Shown: piece by piece, positions 28,831-38,540 of the stretch
Layout of the letters: each line of letters opens with the position of its first letter
How positions within the stretch are numbered: the first letter of the stretch is position 1
DNA from: Acidimicrobiales bacterium
GTDB lineage: Bacteria; Actinomycetota; Acidimicrobiia; Acidimicrobiales; Aldehydirespiratoraceae
Direction: 5' to 3'
NCBI GenBank assembly: GCA_022425325.1
Contig: JAKMFW010000015.1
Location: 79,937-143,936, forward strand
Length of the DNA: 64,000 bases
The notes under the pieces: generated by a model
What the model saw: only the letters and a program-made list of their open reading frames with translations
Told to the model about the DNA's origin: nothing
Databases searched by the model: none
Translations under genes and position numbers: made by a program

Positions 28831-30375
28831 TCAGTCGTCGTCGCGGGTGCCCGTCCGGGCGTTGAACTCACGGATCTGCTCGTCCCATTCACCAATGAAG
28901 TGGCGCATGCCGTCCCAGAAGGACTGCTCACTGCGGGCGGTGAAGTCCTCAAAGGACGTGCCTTGCTGCTCGACCCAGGTGAAGTAGCCGAGGTTGAACA
29001 CTCGGCGGCGCTCCTGTTCGGTGAGTTCGAGGTGCTGGGCAGTGTCACCTGCTTCGAGTTCACGAGCGAAGTCCGACGCTGCGGCCACGGCGTCGTAGCC
29101 GTTGGCGTGGTGGTGAGCGAGATACTCCTCGCGTTCGCTGTCGTAGAGCTCCGAGCCGTCGGTCGCAACGGTGACGATGACATCGTCACGGCCGAGGCCA
29201 CGGTCCTTGGCGATCGTGATGGCAGCGAGTGCGTTGGCGATCGCCGAGTAGCCCATGTGCACCAACATGTCGACGAGCGCCGGTTCGAGCCCGACCCGAT
29301 CGACGAGATGGGCCTTGCCCGCATCGGTGTTGAACAGGGCGTCGAGCGCGTCGGTCGAACGGTCGCTGACCGCGACGACGTCGTCGGTGTTCATCACGTT
29401 GTGGATCAGCGGCACGTGCTTGTCGCCGATGCCCTGGATGTTGTGGTCACCGAAGCCGTTCTCCAGCATCGTCGGACACTCGAGTGCTTCGACCGCCACG
29501 ATCCGGCTGCCGTAGGTGTCCTTGAGATAGTCGCCGGCGCCGAGCGTGCCGGCTGAGCCGGACGCCGAGACGAAGGCGACCAGACGGGCGTCGGACCGGC
29601 TGGCGGTGGCGTGTTCGAAGACGCGTCCGAGCGCCGGTCCGGTGACGGCGTAGTGACCGAGGTGATTTGAGAACTCCGAGAACTGGTTGATGATCTCGAT
29701 CTCGGGATCCTGCTCCAGTTCGTTGCAGGCGTCGTAGATCTCCTTGACGTTCGACTCGGTACCCGGCGTGCGGATGATGTCGTTGGCCGGGTCGAGAGTC
29801 CACTGTTCAAGCCAGTCGAACCGGGCCTTGCTCATCCCCTCGGGGAGCACGGCCACGCCGCGACAATCCATAATGCGCGAGATGGCGATGCCCCCTCGGG
29901 CGTAGTTGCCCGTGGACGGCCAGACGGCTCGATGAGCCGTCGGGTCGAACCGTCCGGTGACGAGCCGCGGAACGAGGCACGAGTACGCGGCCAGCACCTT
30001 GTGGGCCCGGATCATCGGGAATCGATTGCCGATCGCCAACAGGATGCGGGCTTCGACGCCGGTCATCTCCGACGGGAGTTCGATGTAGTCGGGCACCTCG
30101 TGGGGACCGCTGCCATCGAGTCGACCGAACCAGTGCACCCGGAACAGGTTCCGGGAGTCGGGTTCGTTGCGGTCGAGGCCGGCCAGCGGGGCGATGCGGG
30201 CCGACGGGATGGTCGAGGGGTCGGCCAACTCGGCAAACGTCGGGAGCGCGATGTTGCGCTCCTGGAACCGCTGCACGGTGCGTTCGTAGACACCCTGATC
30301 CGCGATCTCGGTGGTGAGCCCCAACGACTCATGGGCCCGTGCGACTTCAGCAGCGTCAATCACTCGCTTTGACAT
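28831..30375 (-). CDS. PLP-dependent fold-type-II enzyme (cysteine synthase-like, extended)
   Basis: RAHKVLAAYSCLVPRLV (candidate Schiff-base Lys), WPSTGNYARGGIAISRIMDC, SASGSAGTLGAGDYLKD. Confidence 0.75.
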   Translation of the reverse strand: MSKRVIDAAEVARAHESLGLTTEIADQGVYERTVQRFQERNIALPTFAELADPSTIPSARIAPLAGLDRNEPDSRNLFRVHWFGRLDGSGPHEVPDYIELPSEMTGVEARILLAIGNRFPMIRAHKVLAAYSCLVPRLVTGRFDPTAHRAVWPSTGNYARGGIAISRIMDCRGVAVLPEGMSKARFDWLEQWTLDPANDIIRTPGTESNVKEIYDACNELEQDPEIEIINQFSEFSNHLGHYAVTGPALGRVFEHATASRSDARLVAFVSASGSAGTLGAGDYLKDTYGSRIVAVEALECPTMLENGFGDHNIQGIGDKHVPLIHNVMNTDDVVAVSDRSTDALDALFNTDAGKAHLVDRVGLEPALVDMLVHMGYSAIANALAAITIAKDRGLGRDDVIVTVATDGSELYDSEREEYLAHHHANGYDAVAAASDFARELEAGDTAQHLELTEQERRRVFNLGYFTWVEQQGTSFEDFTARSEQSFWDGMRHFIGEWDEQIREFNARTGTRDDD

Positions 30376-30494
30376 TCTGTAAAGCTACCCCGATCGCTGC
30401 ATCGCGTCTTCCTCGGACCGGTTTCGTCGGGTCACGAACGATGTCGAGCACCGCAAACGGAAACGCGCACCGTCCCCGGGTGGCTCGACGTTCG

Positions 30495-32057
30495 TCAGAT
30501 CGCCCCGTCGTGGCCTTCCCAGTACGGATCGCGGAGGCGCCGCTTGTAGAGCTTGCCGTTGGGGTCACGGGGCATCTCGGTCGTGTAGTCGATCGAGCGG
30601 GGCAGCTTCTGCCGAGCGATCTGTTCACGCAGCCACGCCATGATCGTCTCAGTGGTCTCGTCGGTCGGCTCCCAGCCGTCACGAAGCTCAATGACCGCCT
30701 TGATCTCCTCACCGACGTCGGGGTTCGGGATGCCGAACACGGCGACATCACCGACAGCCTCGTGCTGAACGAGGGCGCCTTCGATCTCGGCCGGGTAGAT
30801 GTTGAGGCCACCCACGATGATCATGTCGTTGGCCCGATCGTTGAGGAACAAGAAGCCGTCGTCGTCGAGGTAACCGACATCGCCGACGGTGAAGAAATCG
30901 TCGAGCCTTGCGGCCTGGGTCTTCTCGTCGTCGCCCTTGTACTCGAACTGCTGGCCACCGCCCATCTTCATGTACACGGTGCCGGACTCGAACGGCGGCA
31001 ACCGGTTGCCGTCCTCGTCGACGACGATCACCTCCGAGATCGGCCACGGCTTGCCGACCGTGCCGGGCTTAGTCATCCACTCGGCCGCACCGACATACGT
31101 GCCGCCGCCCTCGGTGGCGGCGTAGTACTCCCAGATCGAGTCGCCCCACCATTCGATCATCTTCTTCTTGGTTTCGACCGGGCATGGTGCCGCCGCATGG
31201 ACCATGTAGCGGGTCGACGACACGTCGTACTTGGTTCGCACCTCGTCGGGAAGCTGCAGCATGCGGTTGAACATCGTCGGCACCATGTGCGACGAGGTGA
31301 CCTTGTAGCGCTCGATGCGTTCGAGCGCGCCCTCGGCATCCCATTTGTCCATCAACACGACGGAGTGGCCGAGGTGGAGCGACATCGTGGTCCAGTTGTT
31401 CACGGCCGTGTGATAGAGCGGCGCCTGCGTGATCTGCACATTGTCGTCGTGGGGCTTGGTGCCGAAGAGGTAGAGCAGGCCACCCGAGGCCGATTCGTCG
31501 GGATGTGCCGGGCTCAGCGGGCGGCGGACCCCCTTCGGCCGACCGGTGGTGCCCGAGGTGTAGAACATGAACGATCCGGTCGGCCCGAGGTCGTCGGGCC
31601 GTTCGGTCGACTGACCGTCGATCAGTTCACCGAACGAACGGAAGCCGCCAACCTCGCCACCGATCACGAAGCGGTTCGCTTCAGGCGTGTCGCAATCCTC
31701 GAGTACCCGGGTGGCCTCCTCACCGAAGCGGGCGTTGGCGATGAGTGCCTTGGTCTCGGAGTCGTTCACGATGTAGCTGATCTCGGGGCCGACCAGATGC
31801 CAGTTCACGGTGGTGACGTAGTACCCACCCTGGAACGCGGCGAGACAGATCGCGACCTGTTCGAAGCTGTTGGGCAGCACCGTCGTGACCTGGTCCCCCG
31901 CCTGCAACCCGAGCGCCCGCAGGCCGTGCACGATCTGATTGGTGAGCGCGTAGAGCTCACCGAAGGTCATCTGCTCGTGATCGGGATCGACGATGGCGAG
32001 ATGGTCGGGATCGGCTTCGGCGATTTTCCAGAAACCCAGGACGTCGGTGTTGGCCAT
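30495..32057 (-). CDS. Acyl-CoA synthetase (AMP-binding, FadD-like)
   Basis: FMFYTSGTTGRPKGVRRPL, YYAATEGGG, TVGDVGYLDDDGFLFLNDRANDMIIVGGLNIYPAEIE. Confidence 0.9.
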   Translation of the reverse strand: MANTDVLGFWKIAEADPDHLAIVDPDHEQMTFGELYALTNQIVHGLRALGLQAGDQVTTVLPNSFEQVAICLAAFQGGYYVTTVNWHLVGPEISYIVNDSETKALIANARFGEEATRVLEDCDTPEANRFVIGGEVGGFRSFGELIDGQSTERPDDLGPTGSFMFYTSGTTGRPKGVRRPLSPAHPDESASGGLLYLFGTKPHDDNVQITQAPLYHTAVNNWTTMSLHLGHSVVLMDKWDAEGALERIERYKVTSSHMVPTMFNRMLQLPDEVRTKYDVSSTRYMVHAAAPCPVETKKKMIEWWGDSIWEYYAATEGGGTYVGAAEWMTKPGTVGKPWPISEVIVVDEDGNRLPPFESGTVYMKMGGGQQFEYKGDDEKTQAARLDDFFTVGDVGYLDDDGFLFLNDRANDMIIVGGLNIYPAEIEGALVQHEAVGDVAVFGIPNPDVGEEIKAVIELRDGWEPTDETTETIMAWLREQIARQKLPRSIDYTTEMPRDPNGKLYKRRLRDPYWEGHDGAI

Positions 32058-32129
32058 AGGCGAGATGGTGGACGCCCCGACGCCGCGACGCCAATCGAGG
32101 GGGTCAGCCGAGGGGCTCGGCCGGAGTCG

Positions 32130-33323
32130 TCAGGTTACGGCCTTGCGCATGCGGTACTCCGGGGTGTCCCACGCATCGGTTGCCATGATCTCGATCAGGA
32201 TCTCGACGGCCCGGTCGATGTCGGCCTCGTCGAGGTAAAGCGGAGTGATGCCGAACCGGATGAGGTCGGGCGCCCGGAAGTCGCCGATCACACCGCGGGC
32301 GATCAACGCCTGCATGACCGCATAGCCCTCGGGATGCCGGAACGCGACCTGGCTCCCCCGGTTGTCCGGGTTGCGGGGCGACGCAAGGTCCAGCGTCGGG
32401 CACGACGCTTCGACGCCGGCGATCAACCGCTCTGAGAGTTCGATCGACCGGGCCCGGACATCGGCCATGTCGACCCCCTCCCAGGCATCGAGCGCCACGT
32501 CGAGGGCAGCAAGGGCGAGGACGGGCGGTGTTCCGACTCGCATTCGGCCGATCCCGGGATCGGGACGGAAGTCGAGGTCGAAGGCGAAGGGTGCCTCATG
32601 GCCCAGCCATCCCGAAAGCGCCGGCCGCACCTCCTCGATCAACGATTCGCTCACGAAGATGAAGCCGGGTGAACCAGGGCCGCCGTTCAGGTACTTGTAG
32701 GTGCACCCAACGGCGAAGTCGGCATCGCAGCCGGCGAGGTCGACGTCGAGTGCGCCGGCGGAGTGGGCAAGATCCCAGACGGTGAGCGCACCGGCTGCGT
32801 GAGCTGCAGCGGTGAGCGCAGCCATGTCGTGGCGGCGGCCGGTCCGGTAGTCGACTTCGGTAAGCAGGACGACGGCGACCGACTCGTCGATTGCGTCGGA
32901 CACGGCATCGGGATCGACGATCCGGAGTTCGTGAGCGCTACCCATCGTTCGGAACAGCCCGTCGGCCATGTAGAGATCGGACGGGAAGTTGCCCGAGTCC
33001 GAAACGACGACGTTCCGCCCGGGGCGAAGCGCCAGCGCGGCGGCGAGCGCCTGGTACACCTTCAGCGAAAGCGTGTCGCCGACGATCACGGTGCCCTCCG
33101 GGCCGCCGATCAGACGCCCGATGCGATCGCCGATCCGAGTCGACGACCCCATCCAATCGGCATCGTTCCACCCGCGAACGAGGAGCTCACCCCACTCGTC
33201 GGTCACGACGCGGGCGACAGCCGCCGCCGCGTCTCGAGGAACCGGACCCAGCGAGTTCCCGTCGAGATAGACGAGATCTTCTGGCAGATCGAATCGCGAG
33301 CGGGTCGCGTTGAAATCGGTCAT
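32130..33323 (-). CDS. kynU: Kynureninase
   Basis: FDLPEDLVYLDGNSLGPVPRDAAAAVARVVTDEWGELLVRGWNDADW; GCTYKYLNGGPGSPGFIFV. Confidence 0.93.
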   Translation of the reverse strand: MTDFNATRSRFDLPEDLVYLDGNSLGPVPRDAAAAVARVVTDEWGELLVRGWNDADWMGSSTRIGDRIGRLIGGPEGTVIVGDTLSLKVYQALAAALALRPGRNVVVSDSGNFPSDLYMADGLFRTMGSAHELRIVDPDAVSDAIDESVAVVLLTEVDYRTGRRHDMAALTAAAHAAGALTVWDLAHSAGALDVDLAGCDADFAVGCTYKYLNGGPGSPGFIFVSESLIEEVRPALSGWLGHEAPFAFDLDFRPDPGIGRMRVGTPPVLALAALDVALDAWEGVDMADVRARSIELSERLIAGVEASCPTLDLASPRNPDNRGSQVAFRHPEGYAVMQALIARGVIGDFRAPDLIRFGITPLYLDEADIDRAVEILIEIMATDAWDTPEYRMRKAVT

Positions 33324-33350
33324 TGTCGGCCGATGCTACGGCCCCGGGGT

Positions 33351-33608
33351 TCAGCTGACGGGTTCGACCGGATTGACGGCGGCGAGTTCGAAGAGGTCGA
33401 GTCGCTCGCGGTACCAGTCACCGGGGACCATCGTCTTGCCCGGAAGGTCGGCCAGGGCGGCATCGACCAGGCTGGTCACGTCGTCGCGACCGGCAGCCTC
33501 GAGGCGGAGATCGAGCAGCGCATCCATGGTGCGGGAGCGGCTCAGCACGTCACCCGTCACGTCCTTGCGCATGGCTTCGATGTAGGTCTCCAGATCGCTC
33601 ATATCCAT
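33351..33608 (-). CDS. Small hypothetical protein (85 aa)
   Basis: MDMSDLETYIEAMRKDVTGDVLSRSRTMDALLDLRLEAAGRDDVTSLVDAALADLPGKTMVPGDWYRERLDLFELAAVNPVEPVS; overlaps upstream small ORF. Confidence 0.55.
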   Translation of the reverse strand: MDMSDLETYIEAMRKDVTGDVLSRSRTMDALLDLRLEAAGRDDVTSLVDAALADLPGKTMVPGDWYRERLDLFELAAVNPVEPVS

Positions 33609-33826
33609 TGCAACGCCTCCTCGAATGAAGATGTTCCGACTTTTTTCGTGCCGCCAGTCACAGCCCCGAGGCGCTCCCACATGGGGGCGAACCGAGGGTC
33701 GTCGCTGACGATCCGCCACCGTACCGCCGACGTCTCACCTATGGTCACTCGGGGACGACCCGGCATCGCCTTGCCGCCGAGGTGGCCGACGAACAGCGGA
33801 AAATCGGGATGCAGGTCATCGGTCAC
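33599..33826 (-). CDS. Small hypothetical protein (up to 75 aa; start uncertain)
   Basis: MTDDLHPDFPLFVGHLGGKAMPGRPRVTIGETSAVRWRIVSDDPRFAPMWERLGAVTGGTKKVGTSSFEEALQWI; an internal start at 33766 is possible. Confidence 0.45.
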   Translation of the reverse strand: MTDDLHPDFPLFVGHLGGKAMPGRPRVTIGETSAVRWRIVSDDPRFAPMWERLGAVTGGTKKVGTSSFEEALQWI

Positions 33827-33857
33827 CCTCCCGACGGGTGTGTGTCAGGATCGCGGC

Positions 33858-34643
33858 ATGACGCGTTTTGCTCCCCCTACCTCCGTCCATGTCGGCATCC
33901 AGATCCAGCCTCAGGGCACCTCTGTCGCCGCGATGCGGGATGCGTGGAGAGCAGCCGACGAGATGGGGGCCGACTCCATCTGGATCTGGGACCACTTCTA
34001 TCCCCTCTTCGGCGACCCCGATGCCACCCATTTCGAGGCCTGGACCCTTCTGTCGGTGATGGCCGCCGACACCACGAATGCGAAGCTCGGCACGCTCGTC
34101 ACGGGCAACAGCTACCGCAACCCCGAACTGTTGGCCGACATGGCCCGCACGGTCGACCATGTCGCCGACGGCCGCATGTACCTCGCCGTCGGCTCCGGCT
34201 GGTTCGAACGCGACTATGTCGAATACGGCTACGAGTTCGGCACAGCCCCGAGTCGTCTCCGACAGCTCGGCGACGACCTGCCCCGCATGCGTTCGCGGCT
34301 CGACAAACTGCATCCGCAGGCGGTCGGTCCGATGCCGATCATGATCGGCGGTTCCGGCCCGAAGGTCACCCTGAAACTCACAGCCCAGTTTGCCGACTCG
34401 TGGAATACCTTCGGCCCGCCCGAGCACTTCGCCGAGAAGAACCAGACGCTCGACGACTGGTGCGAGAGGCTCGGTCGCGATCCGACGGAGATCGAGCGCA
34501 CGGTCGCGATCGCCGGCGACGATGTCGACGGGATCGAGCGCTATGTCGAGGCCGGCGCGGAGCACATCATCGTGATGACCGGCGATCCGTTCGATCTCGA
34601 TCCGTTGCAGTCCCTCATCGACCAGCGCGAACTACTCGGCTGA
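33858..34643 (+). CDS. LLM-class (F420-type) oxidoreductase
   Basis: ADSIWIWDHFYPLFGDP..., LGTLVTGNSYRNPELLADMARTVDHVADGRMYLAVGSGWFERDY, MIGGSGPKVTLKL. Confidence 0.9.
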   Translation: MTRFAPPTSVHVGIQIQPQGTSVAAMRDAWRAADEMGADSIWIWDHFYPLFGDPDATHFEAWTLLSVMAADTTNAKLGTLVTGNSYRNPELLADMARTVDHVADGRMYLAVGSGWFERDYVEYGYEFGTAPSRLRQLGDDLPRMRSRLDKLHPQAVGPMPIMIGGSGPKVTLKLTAQFADSWNTFGPPEHFAEKNQTLDDWCERLGRDPTEIERTVAIAGDDVDGIERYVEAGAEHIIVMTGDPFDLDPLQSLIDQRELLG

Positions 34644-34667
34644 GATGTCGATGGAGCAGGGCCCGAC

Positions 34668-34683
34668 GACCGGGGCGCCGGTC
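34668..34683. terminator. Possible bidirectional terminator hairpin
   Basis: GACCGG-ggcg-CCGGTC between convergent genes; no U-tract, overlaps the helicase stop codon. Confidence 0.35.
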
Positions 34684-36361
34684 AGCGAACGCCGCGGAGC
34701 GACTCCAACCAGTCGTCGGCGGCTTGCAGTCGGCGGCGGAGCTGGGTCTCGTCGGCCTCGGCCACCCGTTCGATGCCGGAGCGCTTGTTCAGTTCGGCGT
34801 TGACCATCGGGTGCTCCATGCCGGTCGCGCGCACGAGTTCGAGTACCCGGTCGGCGTTCCAGTTCCGGAGATCCTTCTTGCGGGCGTGCTTCGTGCGCAG
34901 GCCGCCCAACGCAGCCTTGGCATCGACATCGCGGCCCGGCAGTTTGGGCGGTGGAGGCAGGTCGATCGGGAGGCCGGCCAGGTCCTCGGCGGCGATGACG
35001 ATGTCCTCGTGCGGGTCGATGCCGTCATCGGCAGGTGGTGAGGTCTCCTCGCCGTCGATTGCCGTCGACGACAGCGCCTGGAACAGCGACGGCTGCTCCT
35101 CGATCTGTACCGCCCGGTTGAGATCGTCGAGCGCGGTCGCTCGCTGAGCTTCTTTCTCGATGCGCTCGTCGATCGAGTGTCGTCGCTGCAGGGCGATGTT
35201 CTGGGCGTGATGGCGCAGCCGCGGATCGTCGGGCACGTAGAAGTAGGCCTTTTGCGAGGACAGGCCTGGGGTCCAGCGGGCGATGCGACCGACCGCCTGA
35301 CGAAAGAACAGTGATGTGACGGTGGTCGTGGCGTGCACCGCCACGCGGAGCCGAGGGATGTCGACGCCTTCGGAGATCATGCGCACCGCCACGACCCAGG
35401 ACTGATCCGATCGGGCGTAGGCCTCGATGACATCGCTCGCCTTCGGATCGTCGGAGAGCGCGATTGCCGGCGCCTCCCCTGTCCAGCGTTCGAGCAGTGC
35501 CGCACAGGCCCGAGCGTGCTCCTGGTCGATCGCGATGACGAGGCCACCGGCATCGGGTTGTTGTTTGCGGATCTGACGCAGCTTCTCGTCGGCCTTCACG
35601 AGCACGGTCGGCAACCACTGGCCGTCGGCGTCGAGGGCGGTGCGCAGTCGGGCGCCGCGGTCCTCGGCGGCGATGTCGTCGGAGAACGAGGCTTCCTTCA
35701 TGGATCCGTCGGCGCCGATCCACTCCATGTGGCCATCGAAACGCGGGAAGAAAACCGGCCGCACGACACCACCGTCGACAAGTGCGGCGCCGTAGTCGTA
35801 CTCGTAGTCGCTGACGGCGTCGCCGTGATCGCCGAGTGTGTAGCGAACGAACGGGATCGGCGCATCGTCGGAACGGAACGGAGTGCCGGACAGCAGGAGC
35901 CGCGAGTTGGCCTCGGCGAATGCCTCGGCGACGCCCTCGCCCCAGGTGAGGTCACCGCCGGCGTGGTGGACTTCGTCGAGGATGACGATGCCGCCTCGAC
36001 TCAGCGTGAACAGTGTGCGAGCCGCCGAGGCGCATTGGGCATAGGTGACGACGATGCCGTGCATGTCGGACGGGATGTCACCGGTCGACGCGTCCCAGTC
36101 GGGTTCGAGGTGGAATCCGAACCGTTCGGCGGCCTGTGCCCACTGGGCTTTGAGGTGACGGGTCGGCGCGACGACAACCAACGGCAGACGCTCGCCCTTC
36201 AGCCAGTGACGTGCGGCCGTGAGCGCGAACGTCGTCTTTCCTGCGCCGGGGCAGGCGACGGCGAGGAAGTTTGCCTCACGGTGGTGCAGGAACGCGTGGA
36301 GTGCTTCGTGCTGCCACTGGCGCAGGGTGATGCTGCGTCGCAGCGGGGCGGCGGGACTCAC
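34682..36361 (-). CDS. DEAD/DEAH-box SF2 helicase
   Basis: ACPGAGKTTFALTAARHWL, VILDEVHHAGG, LLLSGTPFRSD, FFRQAVGRIARW; GTG start 36361. Confidence 0.87.
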   Translation of the reverse strand: MSPAAPLRRSITLRQWQHEALHAFLHHREANFLAVACPGAGKTTFALTAARHWLKGERLPLVVVAPTRHLKAQWAQAAERFGFHLEPDWDASTGDIPSDMHGIVVTYAQCASAARTLFTLSRGGIVILDEVHHAGGDLTWGEGVAEAFAEANSRLLLSGTPFRSDDAPIPFVRYTLGDHGDAVSDYEYDYGAALVDGGVVRPVFFPRFDGHMEWIGADGSMKEASFSDDIAAEDRGARLRTALDADGQWLPTVLVKADEKLRQIRKQQPDAGGLVIAIDQEHARACAALLERWTGEAPAIALSDDPKASDVIEAYARSDQSWVVAVRMISEGVDIPRLRVAVHATTTVTSLFFRQAVGRIARWTPGLSSQKAYFYVPDDPRLRHHAQNIALQRRHSIDERIEKEAQRATALDDLNRAVQIEEQPSLFQALSSTAIDGEETSPPADDGIDPHEDIVIAAEDLAGLPIDLPPPPKLPGRDVDAKAALGGLRTKHARKKDLRNWNADRVLELVRATGMEHPMVNAELNKRSGIERVAEADETQLRRRLQAADDWLESLRGVR

Positions 36362-36454
36362 GACTGGTTCCGGCAACCTCGGAGGACGGGCACGGCGGCG
36401 AGGGTAGCGAGTCGGATTGCAGCCGCGACGCACCATGGGAAGTACATTCCGGGC

Positions 36455-37282
36455 ATGGCTGATGAGCGCCCCATCGAGGACCAGATCCGCTTCGAACTGA
36501 AGGGTTCGGTGGCATGGATCACGATCGACCGGCCCCAGGTCGGCAATGCCCTGAACCCGCCCGGCCGCAACCGCATCCGCGATCTCATCAACGATCTCAA
36601 CGTTTCGAAGCAGGCCCGGTGCATCGTCATCACGGCCACGGGCGAGAAGCTTTTCTGTCCCGGTGCCGACCTCAGCCATGTCTATGAGAAGAACCGGCCC
36701 GAGGGGGTGCCCGATCAGGTCGCCGGCGATCCCCGACGGATGATGCTCGACGGGCAGTACACGCTCTTTCCGGCGATCCTCGACTCCGATATTCCGATCA
36801 TCGCCGCCGTCAACGGCACCGCCGCCGGCATGGGGGCCCACCTCGCCCTCGCATGCGATCTCGTGATCGCTGCCGACAATGCCAAGTTCGTCGAGGTGTT
36901 CGCCCGCCGCGGGCTGGTGCCCGATGCGCTCGGTCCGTGGCTGCTACCCCGCATCATCGGTGTCCGGAAGACGATGGAGCTGATGCTGTTCGCTCGTGAC
37001 CTTCCGGCCGAGGAGGCCGCCGAGCTCGGACTCGTCAACACGGTCGTGCCGGCTGCCGACCTCGAAGCCACTGCGGCGGAGTGGGCCGACAGGATCGCCG
37101 GTGGCCCGACATTCGCGTTCGGACTCACCAAGTGGCTCGTGAATCAGAGCCTCGACGTCGACCGGCAGACGATGATGCACAACGAGGCCGTCGCCGTGGA
37201 GCTGAACAACAACTCCGAGGACTGCCAGGAGGGCATCGCCAGCTTCCGCGAGCGGCGCGATCCCGTCTGGAAGGGCTACTGA
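36455..37282 (+). CDS. Enoyl-CoA hydratase/isomerase family protein
   Basis: VAWITIDRPQVGNALNPPGRN, FCPGADLSHV, IAAVNGTAAGMGAHLALACDLVIAADNAKF. Confidence 0.9.
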   Translation: MADERPIEDQIRFELKGSVAWITIDRPQVGNALNPPGRNRIRDLINDLNVSKQARCIVITATGEKLFCPGADLSHVYEKNRPEGVPDQVAGDPRRMMLDGQYTLFPAILDSDIPIIAAVNGTAAGMGAHLALACDLVIAADNAKFVEVFARRGLVPDALGPWLLPRIIGVRKTMELMLFARDLPAEEAAELGLVNTVVPAADLEATAAEWADRIAGGPTFAFGLTKWLVNQSLDVDRQTMMHNEAVAVELNNNSEDCQEGIASFRERRDPVWKGY

Positions 37283-37291
37283 CCGGTCGGC

Positions 37292-38494
37292 TCAGCGAAA
37301 GCGGACCTGAAGCGCATCGACCCCGCGCAGCGTCATGCGGTTGCGCCAGGCCGGCTCTTCGGTGATCTCCCAGTGTTCGTATCGGTCGAGCAGTTTGCCG
37401 AGCAGTGCCTCGCCCTCCAGTCGGGCGAGTGCGGCGCCGAGGCAGTAGTGGATGCCGGAGCCGAACGACAGCACCTGGGTGTCGGTTCGGGTCACGTCGA
37501 ACCGCTCGGGATCCTCGACGAGTGACGGGTCACGGTTGCACGCTCCAAGCAGTGTCATCGTCGACGAGCCGGCGGGGATGGTGACACCGCCGATCTCGAT
37601 GTCCTCGAACACGTGACGCCCGTCGACCTGGACGGGCGGGTCGTAGCGCAACACCTCTTCGATCGCCTGGGGAATCAGTGACCGGTCGTTGCGAAGCAGT
37701 TCGAGCTGGTCGGGGTGAGCGACGAGCTGTCGCACTGCGTTGCCGAGGAGATGGGTGGTGGTCTCGAACCCTGCTGCGTAGATCAACGAGGTGTTGACGA
37801 GCACCTCGGATTCGGTGAGCTTGTCCTCCCCGTCGGCGGCCTGGATCATGCCGCTGAGGAGATCGTCCTGCGGCTCGGCCCGTCGACGAGCGACGAGGTC
37901 CTGGAGGTACTCGGTGAGCTTGGCCCCCGAGACTTCGGCAGCGGCCAGATCCTCGGGGCTGGCGGTCTGTTCGATGCCGACGGTGAGGTCGTAGATGAGT
38001 GGGCGGAGGTACTCACGGTCCTCGGCCGGCACACCGACGAGCGCGCTGATCACGTTGGCGGGCAGCGGGAATGCCACGCTGCCGACAAAGTCACCCTCAC
38101 CGCCGAGATCGTCAAGCAGGTCATCGCACATCTGCTCGACCTCGGGACGCAGCTTCTCGACACGGCGGGGCGTGAACGAGCGGGCGACGAGGCCGCGCAC
38201 CCGGGTGTGATCGGGCGGGTTGAGCATCAGCATCGACAGGGTGCCGCTGCGGACCTTGCGCTTGGTGCCGTCGAGGGAGACGCGCTCGTCCGTCAGGCCG
38301 GCACCGCTCCCGCACCGAGGATCGCGGAGAAGCGCCCGGGCGTCGTCGAACCGGGTGAGGACCCACCGACCGACCAGTTCGGTCTTGAAGATTGGGGCGT
38401 GCTCCCGCAATTCGGCATAGAGCGGATACGGATCCGAGATGGTCTCGGGGTCGGTGAAGATCTTGAGCAGTGTGGCGTCGGGATCGAAAGTCAC
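37292..38494 (-). CDS. Cytochrome P450
   Basis: Heme motif LSFGSGIHYCLGAALARLEGEALL; AGFETTTHLLGNAV I-helix; ExxR EEVLRYDPPVQ. Confidence 0.93.
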   Translation of the reverse strand: MTFDPDATLLKIFTDPETISDPYPLYAELREHAPIFKTELVGRWVLTRFDDARALLRDPRCGSGAGLTDERVSLDGTKRKVRSGTLSMLMLNPPDHTRVRGLVARSFTPRRVEKLRPEVEQMCDDLLDDLGGEGDFVGSVAFPLPANVISALVGVPAEDREYLRPLIYDLTVGIEQTASPEDLAAAEVSGAKLTEYLQDLVARRRAEPQDDLLSGMIQAADGEDKLTESEVLVNTSLIYAAGFETTTHLLGNAVRQLVAHPDQLELLRNDRSLIPQAIEEVLRYDPPVQVDGRHVFEDIEIGGVTIPAGSSTMTLLGACNRDPSLVEDPERFDVTRTDTQVLSFGSGIHYCLGAALARLEGEALLGKLLDRYEHWEITEEPAWRNRMTLRGVDALQVRFR

Positions 38495-38540
38495 GGTGTC
38501 AGGTTGCCGGTTCGATCTCTTGGCGACCAAATGGGGCTCG

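Noticed and set aside
30339-32435. 698-aa plus-strand ORF
   Set aside because: Antisense to the FadD-like ligase; GC-driven open mirror frame.
34682-36361. SF2 helicase as part of a phage-defence island
   Set aside because: No nuclease, methyltransferase, toxin or other defence partner nearby; neighbours are metabolic genes.
35333-36454. N-terminal extension of the enoyl-CoA hydratase ORF
   Set aside because: Antisense to the helicase; TACATT-N6-ATG at 36455 and the family N-terminus support the shorter protein.
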